64,000 nt of DNA from Tragulus kanchil (taxonomy: Eukaryota; Chordata; Mammalia; Artiodactyla; Tragulidae): NCBI GenBank assembly GCA_022376925.1, contig JAIOJX010000001.1, forward strand, positions 37,728,170-37,792,169. The letters run 5' to 3'. Position 1 is the first letter of the stretch; each line of letters opens with the position of its first letter. Under the pieces are notes generated by a model, which searched no databases, was not told the origin of the DNA, and saw nothing but the letters and a program-made list of their open reading frames with translations. Below are positions 42,201 through 56,062 of this stretch, piece by piece. A program made the position numbers and the translations under genes.

Positions 42201-45200
42201 TCCATTCGTTCGTCGATGGGCATCTAGGTTCCTTCCATGTTCTAGCTATTGTATAGAGAGCTGCAATGAACATTGGGGTACAGGTGCTTCTTTCAGTTTT
42301 GATTTCGTCAGGGTATAAGCCTAAGAGTGGGATTGCTGGGTCATATGGTGCTTCTATTTTTAGTTTTTTAAGAAATCTCCAGACTGTCTTCCATAGAGGC
42401 TGTATCAATTTACACTCCCACCAGCAATGCAGGAGTGTTCCCTTTTCTCCGCAGCCTCTCCAGCATTTATTGTCTGTCGATTTGTGGATGATGGCCATTC
42501 TGACGGGTGTGAGGTGATATCTCATTGTAGTTTTGATTTGCATTTCTCTAATTATTAGTGAAGTTGAGCATCATTTCATGTGTTTTTGGGCCATCTGTAT
42601 GTCATCGTTGGAGAGGTGTCTATGCCAAAGCAATCCTCAGGAAGAAGAATGGAGCTGGGGGGATCAGCCTCCCCAACTTCAGACTCTACTACAAAGCAAC
42701 AGTCCTCAAGACAGTATGGTACTGGCACAAAAACAGAAATATCGACCAATGGAACAAGATCGAGAACCCAGAGATAAAGCCACACACCTATGGGTACCTT
42801 ATTTTTGACAAAGGAGGCGAACATATAAAATGGGACAAAGACAGCCTCTTCAACAAATGGTGCTGGGAAAATTGGACAGCTACATGCAAGAAAATGAAGT
42901 TGGAACATACCCTGACACCATACACAAAGATCAACTCAAAATGGATTAAAGACTTAAATGTAAGGCCAGAAACCATCAAACTCTTAGAGGAGAATATAGG
43001 CAAAACCCTCAAGGACATCAATCAAAGCAAGATCTTCTCTGACCCACCTACTAGAATAGTGGAACTAAAAAGACAAATGAACATGTGGGACCTAATGAAA
43101 CTTAAAAGCTTTTGTACAGCTAAAGAAATTACAAAAAAGCTGAACAGACAGCCCACAGAGTGGGAGAAAATCATAGCAAATGAAACAACAGACAAAGAAT
43201 TAATCTCCAAAATCTACAAGCAACTCAGACAACTCAGCACTGGAATAACGAACAACCCAATCAAAAAATGGTTTCTTTCATGTGTGCTTGTTTTTCAAGT
43301 GGCTCTTTCAGTTCTCAAAGCTCTCTGAATCACAATAGATTTCCTTTCCATTTAACCTATCCACCTGTGGTTTCAAATAAATAAAGTATATGTTCTCTTA
43401 TGTTTTTTCCCTCACATTTCCCCTGAAATAGTTTTCTTTAAACTTGGGATCTTCTTATACAATTTAATCATAAATTTAGTAATTTTAATTATGATAAGTT
43501 TAAATGAGCTAATAAGTAGGAAATATTTACCATTCTATCTCAAATATAAAATGTAGATTGATACTATCAGATTAATTTAGATTATTAGATTAAATAAAAT
43601 ACAGATTGATTTTATTGATATTACTAAATAAATGTTTCATTCTGTGTTCTGATAAATACTGAAAGAAATCCAATTATATTTGTAAAAAACTCAGCATCAC
43701 TAACCTATAATGTTCAGTTCTGAATTCATAATATTTCAACAGAGGCCAAAATATATAACTTCAAAGCCAAACCTCATCCTTAATAGACATATGGATAAGG
43801 CAGGGAAAGACATCAACATTGTAGACTTAAGATACCCCAACTAGTCATTAAAGGAGGCTTCTCTAAAACTGTATTTTAATGTATCCCTTTGATACTCCAG
43901 GTTACACCACAGGTCAATATACCATACTAAGATGAGTAGGTGAATACGCTTTTCTCTTGTAAAGTGGGGAAAGGGCTGTTATAAACATGAGTTCATTCTC
44001 AGATCAGTTTTTGAGAAGGGTACAAAGAAAGTAAGGGATCTGGAAATTGTTTAAAAAAAGAAAGTAAGGGATACTTAGGAAAACCTCAAGGACATCAATC
44101 AAAGCAAGATCTTCTCTGACCCACCTACTAGAATAGTGGAACTAAAAGACAAATGAACATGTGGGACCTAATGAAACTTAAAAGCTTTTGTACAGCTAAA
44201 GAAATTACAAAAAAGCTGAACAGACAGCCCACAGAGTGGGAGAAAATCATAGCAAATGAAACAACAGACAAAGAATTAATCTCCAAAATCTACAAGCAAC
44301 TCAGACAACTCAGCACTGGAATAACGAACAACCCAATCAAAAAATGGTTTCTTTCATGTGTGCTTGTTTTTCAAGTGGCTCTTTCAGTTCTCAAAGCTCT
44401 CTGAATCACAATAGATTTCCTTTCCATTTAACCTATCCACCTGTGGTTTCAAATAAATAAAGTATATGTTCTCTTATGTTTTTTCCCTCACATTTCCCCT
44501 GAAATAGTTTTCTTTAAACTTGGGATCTTCTTATACAATTTAATCATAAATTTAGTAATTTTAATTATGATAAGTTTAAATGAGCTAATAAGTAGGAAAT
44601 ATTTACCATTCTATCTCAAATATAAAATGTAGATTGATACTATCAGATTAATTTAGATTATTAGATTAAATAAAATACAGATTGATTTTATTGATATTAC
44701 TAAATAAATGTTTCATTCTGTGTTCTGATAAATACTGAAAGAAATCCAATTATATTTGTAAAAAACTCAGCATCACTAACCTATAATGTTCAGTTCTGAA
44801 TTCATAATATTTCAACAGAGGCCAAAATATATAACTTCAAAGCCAAACCTCATCCTTAATAGACATATGGATAAGGCAGGGAAAGACATCAACATTGTAG
44901 ACTTAAGATACCCCAACTAGTCATTAAAGGAGGCTTCTCTAAAACTGTATTTTAATGTATCCCTTTGATACTCCAGGTTACACCACAGGTCAATATACCA
45001 TACTAAGATGAGTAGGTGAATACGCTTTTCTCTTGTAAAGTGGGGAAAGGGCTGTTATAAACATGAGTTCATTCTCAGATCAGTTTTTGAGAAGGGTACA
45101 AAGAAAGTAAGGGATCTGGAAATTGATTCCCTTAAAATTACATAGCTCTTGAAAGGAACCTATAAAGGTTTTCATACTCTATAGTCTGAAGACCAATGGA

Positions 45201-48200
45201 TTAATGCATATCATAATAAATTACTATTTATTGAGCATCTACTACCTACCAAGTATAAAGATAGTTTACATATATTATCTTTAATCCTTAACAACTCTAT
45301 GCAATATATATGAATTATCTTCATTTTACAAATGAAAAAACTGAGGCTTAAAGCAGTTAAGTGACTTGCCCAAGGTTTTACAGCTATCAAGCGACAGAGT
45401 GGGGATTTGAGAGCAAATCTGATGCAGAGCTCCTGTTCTTTTTGCTTCACACTGCATACACCCAATGCTACCAGACTTCTCTTACCTTGAGCACATCGGT
45501 GGGGTTGGCTATAGCGGAAGAGATCACTCCTGACACTACTCCACATATCATATTAATTAAAAGAGTTTCATCTGTAAAAAGGAACAAGAAAAAGAAAGGT
45601 CTGCTTGCAAGAGGTACTGAGAAGAGAGTACTAAGCTAACAGATGAAGGGAACCATAGTTAGAGAAGTGACTGTAGAAATGAACTAAAAAGCTTATGAAA
45701 ATTAAAAAAAAAAAAACTCAAATATTTCTAGCTTCCAAATCAGTAGTGAAACATAAAATTTGTAAAACACAGACCATTATTTCTTACTATTCTATATAAC
45801 TGCCAATATCCCAGATAATTTCAAAATGTGCTATTTCCCCTTCAATCATTTCAACATCTAAAGAAAAAAATTTCAAGTCTCTTTCTGGAGAATCATCAAC
45901 TCAGGAATCAAATGTTAAAAGATAAAATCTTATGTCTAATAGAAAAATACCTGAATATTAATTGCCTTGATAGCTACTAGCCTTTATTTATTTACAGAAG
46001 ATTTCTGTATTTAAATGTGAAAAACTAGTTTCTCTTTCTGGGAGAAAAATTCTAGTCACCTCACTAATACTCCAGCTTACACCACAGGTCAATATACCAT
46101 ACTAAGATGAGTAGGTGAATACGCTTTTCTCTTGTAAAGTGGGGAAAGGGCTGTTATAAACATGAGTTCATTCTCAGATCAGTTTTTGAGAAGGGTACAA
46201 AGAAAGTAAGGGATCTGGAAATTGATTCCCTTAAAATTACATAGCTCTTGAAAGGAACCTATAAAGGTTTTCATACTCTATAGTCTGAAGACCAATGGAT
46301 TAATGCATATCATAATAAATTACTATTTATTGAGCATCTACTACCTACCAAGTATAAAGATAGTTTACATATATTATCTTTAATCCTTAACAACTCTATG
46401 CAATATATATGAATTATCTTCATTTTACAAATGAAAAAACTGAGGCTTAAAGCAGTTAAGTGACTTGCCCAAGGTTTTACAGCTATCAAGCGACAGAGTG
46501 GGGATTTGAGAGCAAATCTGATGCAGAGCTCCTGTTCTTTTTGCTTCACACTGCATACACCCAATGCTACCAGACTTCTCTTACCTTGAGCACATCGGTG
46601 GGGTTGGCTATAGCGGAAGAGATCACTCCTGACACTACTCCACATATCATATTAATTAAAAGAGTTTCATCTGTAAAAAGGAACAAGAAAAAGAAAGGTC
46701 TGCTTGCAAGAGGTACTGAGAAGAGAGTACTAAGCTAACAGATGAAGGGAACCATAGTTAGAGAAGTGACTGTAGAAATGAACTAAAAAGCTTATGAAAA
46801 TTAAAAAAAAAAAAACTCAAATATTTCTAGCTTCCAAATCAGTAGTGAAACATAAAATTTGTAAAACACAGACCATTATTTCTTACTATTCTATATAACT
46901 GCCAATATCCCAGATAATTTCAAAATGTGCTATTTCCCCTTCAATCATTTCAACATCTAAAGAAAAAAATTTCAAGTCTCTTTCTGGAGAATCATCAACT
47001 CAGGAATCAAATGTTAAAAGATAAAATCTTATGTCTAATAGAAAAAAATACCTGAATATTAATTGCCTTGATAGCTACTAGCCTTTATTTATTTACAGAA
47101 GATTTCTGTATTTAAATGTGAAAAACTAGTCATTTGGAACCAAATTCTTTAAGCTAGAAAAAAGAACAGAGAAATCACAGAGCATATTATTCTAAAATTC
47201 AATCTTCACTATGTCACCTCACCATGAAGAGCCTATGAATCGAAACTAGGTAAACCCAAGTGAAGAAACTGTGAGAGAAATTATTTCAGAACTTGAATAC
47301 TTCAAGATCCTCAAAGAGGAGGTCCCAGAAAAAGTTGATTTAGACAATAAAGCGGTTCAAAGGACATCACTAATAGAAAAGTTTTCCAGCTATCCCCAAC
47401 TATGCAACAGCCTCAGGCCTGTAGCAAAATAATCGTTTTAGTACAGTATTCAGCTGAAAAACCTACAGCAGAAAATAGACATATGGTAATGCCGAATGTG
47501 GGTTAAGGTGGCCATATTTATACATATAAAAATCACTCTAGCTTACAAAGGATTATCAAAAACCCACAGCTAGAGGCTTCCTTATAGTTGACGTCTGCTT
47601 GTAGATGAGGACAGCATTAATGTTCTCAACAAGTTTGTTCCATGTTCCCTCTGTGATGACCAGAAGCCTTTTTTTGTTTGACAGAAAAAGGAACAGACTT
47701 GAAGAACATGTCCCTTAAACCTGTAGAGGGATTAATCTCAAATCAGTATAAGCTTATTTTGTCCTTGCAATGACAGTTACCCATTCTCGCGCACCCAGTG
47801 ATGAACACTTCTCACTAAGCATAACTTTAACAGTCCCTCTGAGTGTCACCTCAAAAGAGAATGAGGGGTCTACACTGACCTTCTAAACGTTCTACAAATA
47901 ATCTCTTCAAGCTCTGGTAAATTCCAATTTTAATGGTGCCATATGATGCCTGTCTCAGTAAAGCAGGAGCGATTCTGCCAAAAAGAAGGAAAGAAAAAAA
48001 GTTACACTTAGCACGTACTTGCAGATTATACATATCTAAACTGCCTATTCACTTCCATCACCCACCGCATTCCATAAAAACAGCAAAATATGATTTTTTC
48101 AATTACCATGGAACATGCACCAAAAGAGAACATATTTGGGTCATAAAACAAACCTCAGTCCATTCAAAAAGAGTCGATATGATATAGAGTATGTTCTCTG

Positions 48201-51200
48201 ACCATAATGGAATTAAACTGGAAATCGGTAAGGTAAGGAAAACCCACAAACATTTGGAACTTAAAAGGCACTTAAACATTACATGAATGACATGGAAAGG
48301 GTGTATTTTTTAAATACATAGAATTGAATGAAAATGAAAAAAATATCAAGCAGTGCTTCATAAAGTGAAGAAACTGTGAGAGAAATTATTTCAGAACTTG
48401 AATACTTCAAGATCCTCAAAGAGGAGGTCCCAGAAAAAGTTGATTTAGACAATAAAGCGGTTCAAAGGACATCACTAATAGAAAAGTTTTCCAGCTATCC
48501 CCAACTATGCAACAGCCTCAGGCCTGTAGCAAAATAATCGTTTTAGTACAGTATTCAGCTGAAAAACCTACAGCAGAAAATAGACATATGGTAATGCCGA
48601 ATGTGGGTTAAGGTGGCCATATTTATACATATAAAAATCACTCTAGCTTACAAAGGATTATCAAAAACCCACAGCTAGAGGCTTCCTTATAGTTGACGTC
48701 TGCTTGTAGATGAGGACAGCATTAATGTTCTCAACAAGTTTGTTCCATGTTCCCTCTGTGATGACCAGAAGCCTTTTTGTTTGACAGAAAAGGAACAGAC
48801 TTGAAGAACATGTCCCTTAAACCTGTAGAGGGATTAATCTCAAATCAGTATAAGCTTATTTTGTCCTTGCAATGACAGTTACCCATTCTCGCGCACCCAG
48901 TGATGAACACTTCTCACTAAGCATAACTTTAACAGTCCCTCTGAGTGTCACCTCAAAAGAGAATGAGGGGTCTACACTGACCTTCTAAACGTTCTACAAA
49001 TAATCTCTTCAAGCTCTGGTAAATTCCAATTTTAATGGTGCCATATGATGCCTGTCTCAGTAAAGCAGGAGCGATTCTGCCAAAAAGAAGGAAAGAAAAA
49101 AAGTTACACTTAGCACGTACTTGCAGATTATACATATCTAAACTGCCTATTCACTTCCATCACCCACCGCATTCCATAAAAACAGCAAAATATGATTTTT
49201 TCAATTACCATGGAACATGCACCAAAAGAGAACATATTTGGGTCATAAAACAAACCTCAGTCCATTCAAAAAGAGTCGATATGATATAGAGTATGTTCTC
49301 TGACCATAATGGAATTAAACTGGAAATCGGTAAGGTAAGGAAAACCCACAAACATTTGGAACTTAAAAGGCACTTAAACATTACATGAATGACATGGAAA
49401 GGGTGTATTTTTTAAATACATAGAATTGAATGAAAATGAAAATTCAACCTATTAAAATATGTGGGATGCAGCCAAAGCAGTGCTGAAAGAGAAATTTATA
49501 CCATGAAATGCTTACATCAGAAAAGAGGGTAAGTCTCAAAATCAATAATCAAAGTTCCTAACCTCAAGAAACAATAAAAATGAAGAACAAAATGAACCCA
49601 AAGCAAGCAGAAGGAAATAAATAATAAACAACAGATTAATAAAACTGAAAATAAGAAAATAGAGAAAAATCAACAAAGAAAGTTATCAAAAAAAAAAACC
49701 CAACAAAACTAATAAACCTCTAGTAAGGGTCATGGTAACAGGAGAAAAGCAGTAAGTCACCAATATCAGGAATGAAATGGGGAATAGCACTATAATCCTG
49801 CAGTTACTAAAATAATGGTGCATCAATGGTTTAAAAAAAAAAAAATCTCCTGCGATGCAGGAGACCCAGGTTTGATCCTTGGGTTGGGAAGATCCCCTGG
49901 AGAAGGAAATGTCAACCCACTCCAGTATTTTTGCCCAGGAAATCCCATGGACAGAGAAGCCACGTGGGCTACAGTCTATGAGGTCACAAAAGAGTAAGAG
50001 ACAATTTAGCGATTAAACAACAAAAATAAACAATATTATGCTACAAATTCAACAACCTAGAAGAAACAGATTAATTCCAAACTAGCAAAACTCAATCAAG
50101 ATGAAACAGATAGGGCTTCCCCTGGTGGTCCAGCGGGTAAGGATACCGCTTTGCAGTGCAAGGGGCACCGGTTCAATCCCTGGCCTGGGAGGATCCCACG
50201 TGCCGCAGAGCGGCTGGACTGATGTGTCCAATCACCGAGCCGGAGCTCTGGAGCACATGTGCCCAGAGCCAGCGCTCTGCAACGACAGTAGCCACTGCGA
50301 TGGGAGGCCCACAGGAGCCAAAGAACAAGACGGATGAAAATGGAGAAATGAAAGGCCAATAGAAGTGGCCCGTCCGCTCCCCTCCCTCCCCAACCCAAAC
50401 CCCGCCCTAAATAAATAAATAAATAAATCTTTAAAAAAAAAAAAAGATGAAACAGATAATCCAAATAATCCCATAACAATTAAAACACTTTAATTCATAA
50501 TTTTAAAGTTCTCAAAAAGGCAATCTCCAGGCCCAGATAATTTCACCGAAGAATTCTGTCAAACTTTCGATAAATTAGCACCAACCTTGCACAATCTCTT
50601 ACAGAAAACAGAAGGGGGAACACTTCTCAACTTATTTTATGAAGCTAGTATTACCCTGATAAGAAAACCAGAAAAAAACAGTACAGAAAAGGAAAACTAA
50701 CTACAAGCCAGTAACTCTCATGAACTTAGACACAGAAATCCTTAACAAAATATTAGCAAATTGAATCCAGTAATGTAGAAAAAGAAGTATACCCTATTAC
50801 CTGCTTCATAGACTTAAAAACAACCACTTACTTCCTAGTAGTTGCAGACATACCTTTAATCCTACCCAGGAGTTACCAGACCCAAGATTTCACTCTATTT
50901 AAGTTCTGCTTATAAACTGGAGACATTCTCACTCATACCTCCTTTGAGATTCTTCCAAATTGCAGGATTATATTTTAGCAGTTATAAACAGAAAGAGAGC
51001 AGCGAATCAAACAGTTAAGACTTTAAAATGATGACAAAACATGCACATTTCTGGCCTTATTGCTCACTATCTGAAAAAAAATAATCTTGTGATTATCTGG
51101 ACCGATGAAAGAATGCAGTAAAACATGATTCATGACTGACTTACTTTAGGATGCAATTCTTGATTTTTCCCCCAAGTAAATTATCTTTGAAATTAAGTCT

Positions 51201-54200
51201 AACACAGGTTAATAATAAAACTGGTATCCATTCCCTGAGCAATAAACTGAGACCCTAGATGCAAGAGTGCACTAGTACGTTGGCAGCAGATCAAACACCA
51301 CACTGGACAATAAACCACCAACTTATAAATTAATCAAAAGATGATCTCCCCAAAATGATGGATCTCCTTCTTTCTCATTCTGCATTTTCTGTTTAAACTG
51401 CCAGTACAGTATTTCTTTAAAAAAGGGAAAAAAAAAAAAATTAAGTCTGGGTTTGGCAACTCAGGAAGAATATCACAGAAATATATATATATATATTGTT
51501 AATCGGTGCTGTTCACAGTAGCTGTATTTGGTTCTCAGGAAAAAAGGAGAAAGCCAGTGCTGCACTGAGATATCCACTTCAAAATGTACTATAGCCAAAT
51601 GAACACAAAATCCAAAGCTCAAGATATACAAGCAAGCGAAATACAAACCAGCATATCAATATTCAAACCATCACAATATTGTCACTTGGCTTCACTCCAA
51701 TATAAAATAAAGAGTTTTTTAAAAAAGAAAAGAAAAAAAACAGAATTACAAGTTGAAATGGTGACTACAAAGGGCACAAACTATCAAACACTAAAATACA
51801 TGGCTTCTCAAAAATATTTCGATTCATGATGTAAGGAAAGAATTCAGTCTCACCCTGAATACAGAGCCAACACACCTTCTTCTTTATAGATTCGGAACAA
51901 GGCATGAAACATTCCTCGGTATTTTATCTCTTTGAAGCGAACATCAATACTTTGGCCTTGAACTTGAAGTCGCGTTTTGGTCAGGTCCACAGGGAAAGTT
52001 CCTAAGAAGGAACATACTCATTCATAAGTTTTTCCGGAGAACTGCAGCTAAATTTTGGATGAACTTAGGCCAATGGTAGTTCTTAAAACATAAGGCAAAA
52101 TCCTTTTTGTAACAGCTAGATCTCTACTAAAATATCACTATCAGAGGATAAGTGCCATATATGATAAAGTGAAATGTACTGTATCTAGGCAGCAGGATTT
52201 GACCCACAGTATAACTGAAACTGATACATAATAAAGTGCTTTAGGATAGTCCTAACACACTATAAATGCAAAATAACTTAAATGTTGTTTTAATTTCATC
52301 TTAATACACAGTTGTGCATTTATCTGTCTCTTCCTTCTGCCCCACTTCCCATCACTTCTTCCTCATAAAATTTCCCCAAATTTTCACAAAGATAGGAAAG
52401 CACAGGATTGCTGCTCCACATTCTCCTAAATATTATCACAAAGTTTTGTGGGTTTTTCTTTTATCTGTTTATATGAAACAGTTTTCTAGTATTAGGAAAG
52501 ATAATGACAAAGTCCTATTTAGCCTACTCATCTGGTTCCTTGGGTAATTCAGGACTAACTAGACAGTGCTTAGCAGAAAAATTTCTTTAACCAAACTTCT
52601 TTCTCTTATTATATCAACACAGAGAAGTAGTCATTATATGGACTACATGTTTCAAGGACTATTTCAAGGTCTAAAACTAACAAAGTGATAACATAGTTCT
52701 GGTCACTGATGATCTTGACATCATTTTAACAACAGAGCTTACAACAAGAGAGTCAACAAAAGCTAGTGGATTGGGATCACTTACAAACAGTTTAGAAGAG
52801 AGGATTTGGAAGATGAAAAAACACCATCTAAAAGTACTTCAAAATTAAAATCAAATAGAGAAGAATCTGGGTTGATCTTATTGGTCAATTTTCTTCTAAA
52901 ATGGGAAAGAGGTTTGAAAAAAAGGAGTTTGAATACTTACTAAGAAGTTTATAAGCAACTTAGCCCAAAGGAAAGGTCATTAGTATAAGAACATAGCAGA
53001 AATCTCTATCTTATCTAGCTCCGCTGTATTTTCAAGTATACTTCTCAAGCCTAGCCAATTAGGTCAAAAAACTACCAGAACAGCTTTCTAAATTTGTCTT
53101 TTCTTAACTTCACTTGTGATAGTAGTACTTTCCCCAGAAAATACTACTTGGTAGTACAGAAACAACAGGTTTTATTTTTTTTTATTGATTTTTAATTGAA
53201 GGATAATTACAATATTGTATTGGTTTCTGGCTGACCCACGTTGATGCATGAGAAGTTTTTAAAACAAATAGGACAAGCTTCTTCTTGCCTTTTCTCTAGT
53301 TTTTACCAAAACTAACATTACCATATCTATACCTTAAAGGAACAGATTTGTCCATTTTCACATTCTTACCAAACTCTGCAACAATAGAGGCGAGGCCGCC
53401 ATACACAAAGGGTTTCCAATTCAGACCAGACATCTCATGGCTTATAGTGGCACTCTTCTGGGGCTAAAGATAAACAGAAATCAGAACAAGGCACAAGAGT
53501 GGGAGTACCTGTTAGTGTATGATCACATAACTTATAGCAAATAAAACAGATGTAGAGAAAAACCCTACAAATGGAATGACACAAAATGAAGGCTCCTCTT
53601 TCATGTGATGGATGACCATGAATGTGTTCTCTACTGCCATTCTGTAGGGTAAGTTTGTGATTCACTCAAATGTCAGCCTGTGCTTGTCATGTTCTCTAGT
53701 TTCTTTAGTGTAATCCCCATCCCACCCAAAGAAGAGGTTTTAGTCCATCCAGGACACCCAACTTAGACAATCAACTAGAGAGTTACAAGTGAAGGAACCT
53801 GGAATTTGAATTATATAGGCTGAGGCATCTCATAAAAGCAGTTCGTGGTATTCAGTTAGCCTGATTCAGGTGCAAAGCATAGACTAACATCACTACTTTC
53901 TCATATCCTTAGCCCTCTCATCTCTCCACTAAACTTGAGGTTTTTATTTCACGTTACTACTTTTCAGCTACACACAACCTCCACCACTAGGCCCAGGCCA
54001 AGTTAAGCACCTTTTCACCTTCCTTCTGTTTCTCAGAGGAATGACAGCAACATGGATGGTATCTCTCTTCTCTCTGACATTTAACATGTATCCATCTAGT
54101 GAATCTCCTTTTCCCTGGCCCTTTAAAACACATACATACAAATATTGTTTTTCTTTGATGTCTGACTTCTTTAACAGTGTATTTTACTCCCAGTCCTCCA

Positions 54201-54899
54201 TACCTTCCTCCCCTTCCTGGCCCCATTAGACCCGTCACCTTCAATCTTCTCACCCTATTATTTTCCTGCCATTTCCAGCTATTTCTCTCTTGGATTTTAT
54301 TTTCCTCACAGGTCTGCCTTCTAGATGAGTGGTTTTCAAATTTTAATGCACACCAGTATCGCCCAGAAGGCAGATTAAAACATAGACTGCTGGGCCTTAC
54401 CCTCAAAGGTTTTGATTGGTGGCCTGGATCTGGCCTGAGCAAGTACAAATGTGCAACATGCTGATGCTTCCAAGCTTTTAAGAACTACTGCTCTAAACCT
54501 TGCCTACTAAATCTTGGTCCAGCTGGAAGCTATTTTCTTAGGATGGATTCTCAGATTTCTTTTAAATATTCCTTTTTTCAGATCTTCATAGTACACCTAC
54601 TATTGAATTTCAAAAGCAACTTCAAGTGATTTATGGCCAGGAATGAGGACTCTAAAGCTAGACTTGCCTAGGTTTAAACCCTGGCACCACCACTTACTCA
54701 TTCTGTGACCTTAGGCAAGTTATTTAACCACTGTGTGCCTGAGTTTGTTGAACTGTAAAATGGGAATAATAATAGTTACTGTATTATAGGGTTGTTGTGA
54801 AAATGAAATAATACACATAAAACACTTAGAAAAGTATCTGGCACCTAATTCAACAACTACTAGTTATCATTATTACATCTTTTTGAATTAGTTAAGTAC

Positions 54900-54949
<50 letters not shown>

Positions 54950-55981
54950 TATATATATATATATATACACACACACATGTATACATATTAACAGATAATA
55001 CTTACTGCCCACCTTCCCTACTGCCCAATCTGAGGTTAGCACCATTGAATTGACAGTCTCTTTTTAGGGAGGACAAGGTTTTGCTTTGTTTCCATGTAAG
55101 GAATCCTCTGTAACTAAGCACAGAAGAACAATTTTCCAGAAAGGATAGCTAGCATGCAGACAAATGTTTTAGAGGCCATGAAAATAATTATGGAAACTTC
55201 CTTTCATCTGACATACAGAACCTGTTCTTTTGGAGGAGAATTATTTAAAAGAATTCTAAAAAGCAAAGTAGGAATAAGTATTTCAAATATCAGCTGCAGC
55301 TTGAAATAAGAGTCTTGAGTACTAAATATTACCTTATCAACATTTCCAGCTATGCCCATATTTTAAGAGTACAATTGATAGCAAAACATGGCACACATGA
55401 TGAGAAGGGAGACACGGAAAAGCAAAGGCCTGCCATATCCCTTCTCCAAGTTGAGGGGAGGGGAAATGCCCTTTTCATTTATCAATTTAGAGATTGCCCA
55501 AAACAGTCAAACACTTCCAATCGCTGCTATGCTTCTCTACAGTGCTTCCTGTTTATAACTTCTTTCAACTTTTTATTACAGAAGAAGCCTCACTTGACGA
55601 TCTGCTATGCAGCCTTTTAATAAAGAAGATGCATTCAGGGTTCAGAGAGTAATAATTTCACAGATCTTCATAGTACACCTACTATTGAATTTCAAAAGCA
55701 ACTTCAAGTGATTTATGGCCAGGAATGAGGACTCTAAAGCTAGACTTGCCTAGGTTTAAACCCTGGCACCACCACTTACTCATTCTGTGACCTTAGGCAA
55801 GTTATTTAACCACTGTGTGCCTGAGTTTGTTGAACTGTAAAATGGGAATAATAATAGTTACTGTATTATAGGGTTGTTGTGAAAATGAAATAATACACAT
55901 AAAACACTTAGAAAAGTATCTGGCACCTAATTCAACAACTACTAGTTATCATTATTACATCTTTTTGAATTAGTTAAGTAC

Positions 55982-56062
<81 letters not shown>

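Larger units (their letters stand above)
44969..47130. repeat. Tandem duplication 11 (period 1099 bp)
   Basis: Copy A 44969-46029, a 38-base spacer, copy B 46068-47130. It overlaps copy B of pair 10, so the 'caccacaggtcaatatacca' segment occurs three times (about 43904, 44981 and 46080). It doubles SLC25A14 coding exon 5. Copy B has 'gaaaaaaatacctg' where copy A has 'gaaaaatacctg'. Confidence 0.95.
47258..49442. repeat. Tandem duplication 12 (period about 1103 bp)
   Basis: Copy A 47258-48340, spacer 48341-48362, copy B 48363-49442. It doubles SLC25A14 coding exon 4. The spacer 'aaatatcaagcagtgctt' is a gapped version of the true continuation after copy B ('aaaatatgtgggatgcag...caaagcagtgctgaaag'). 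Homopolymers differ ('cctttttttgtttg' against 'cctttttgtttg'). Confidence 0.96.
49250..50800 (+). mobile_element. Old L1 ORF2 internal fragment, twice interrupted
   Basis: Sense L1 ORF2 from the region before the reverse transcriptase ('taatggaattaaactggaaa', 'gatgcagccaaagcagtgct') into its fingers region ('tctccaggcccagataattt', 'ttctgtcaaactttcgataa', 'ccagtaactctcatgaactt'). Many stops. A Bov-tA (about 49838) and a young SINE (50113) are inserted. Confidence 0.85.

Noticed and set aside
42031..43328. Long open frames of 170 and 256 codons that look like protein-coding genes
   Set aside because: They are the two pieces of the L1 ORF2 in the twin-primed insertion, with no start context of their own.
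29209..47974. SLC25A30 (KMCP1) as the identity of the carrier gene
   Set aside because: The N-terminus MGIFPGIIL, the GHVDLYKG segment and the C-terminal LKRLQI belong to SLC25A14; SLC25A30 starts directly at MSALNWKPF and differs at these places.
53987..54448. 153-codon minus-strand frame in an intron
   Set aside because: No similarity I can see, odd composition, and it spans part of a MER5A element, so it is a chance frame.
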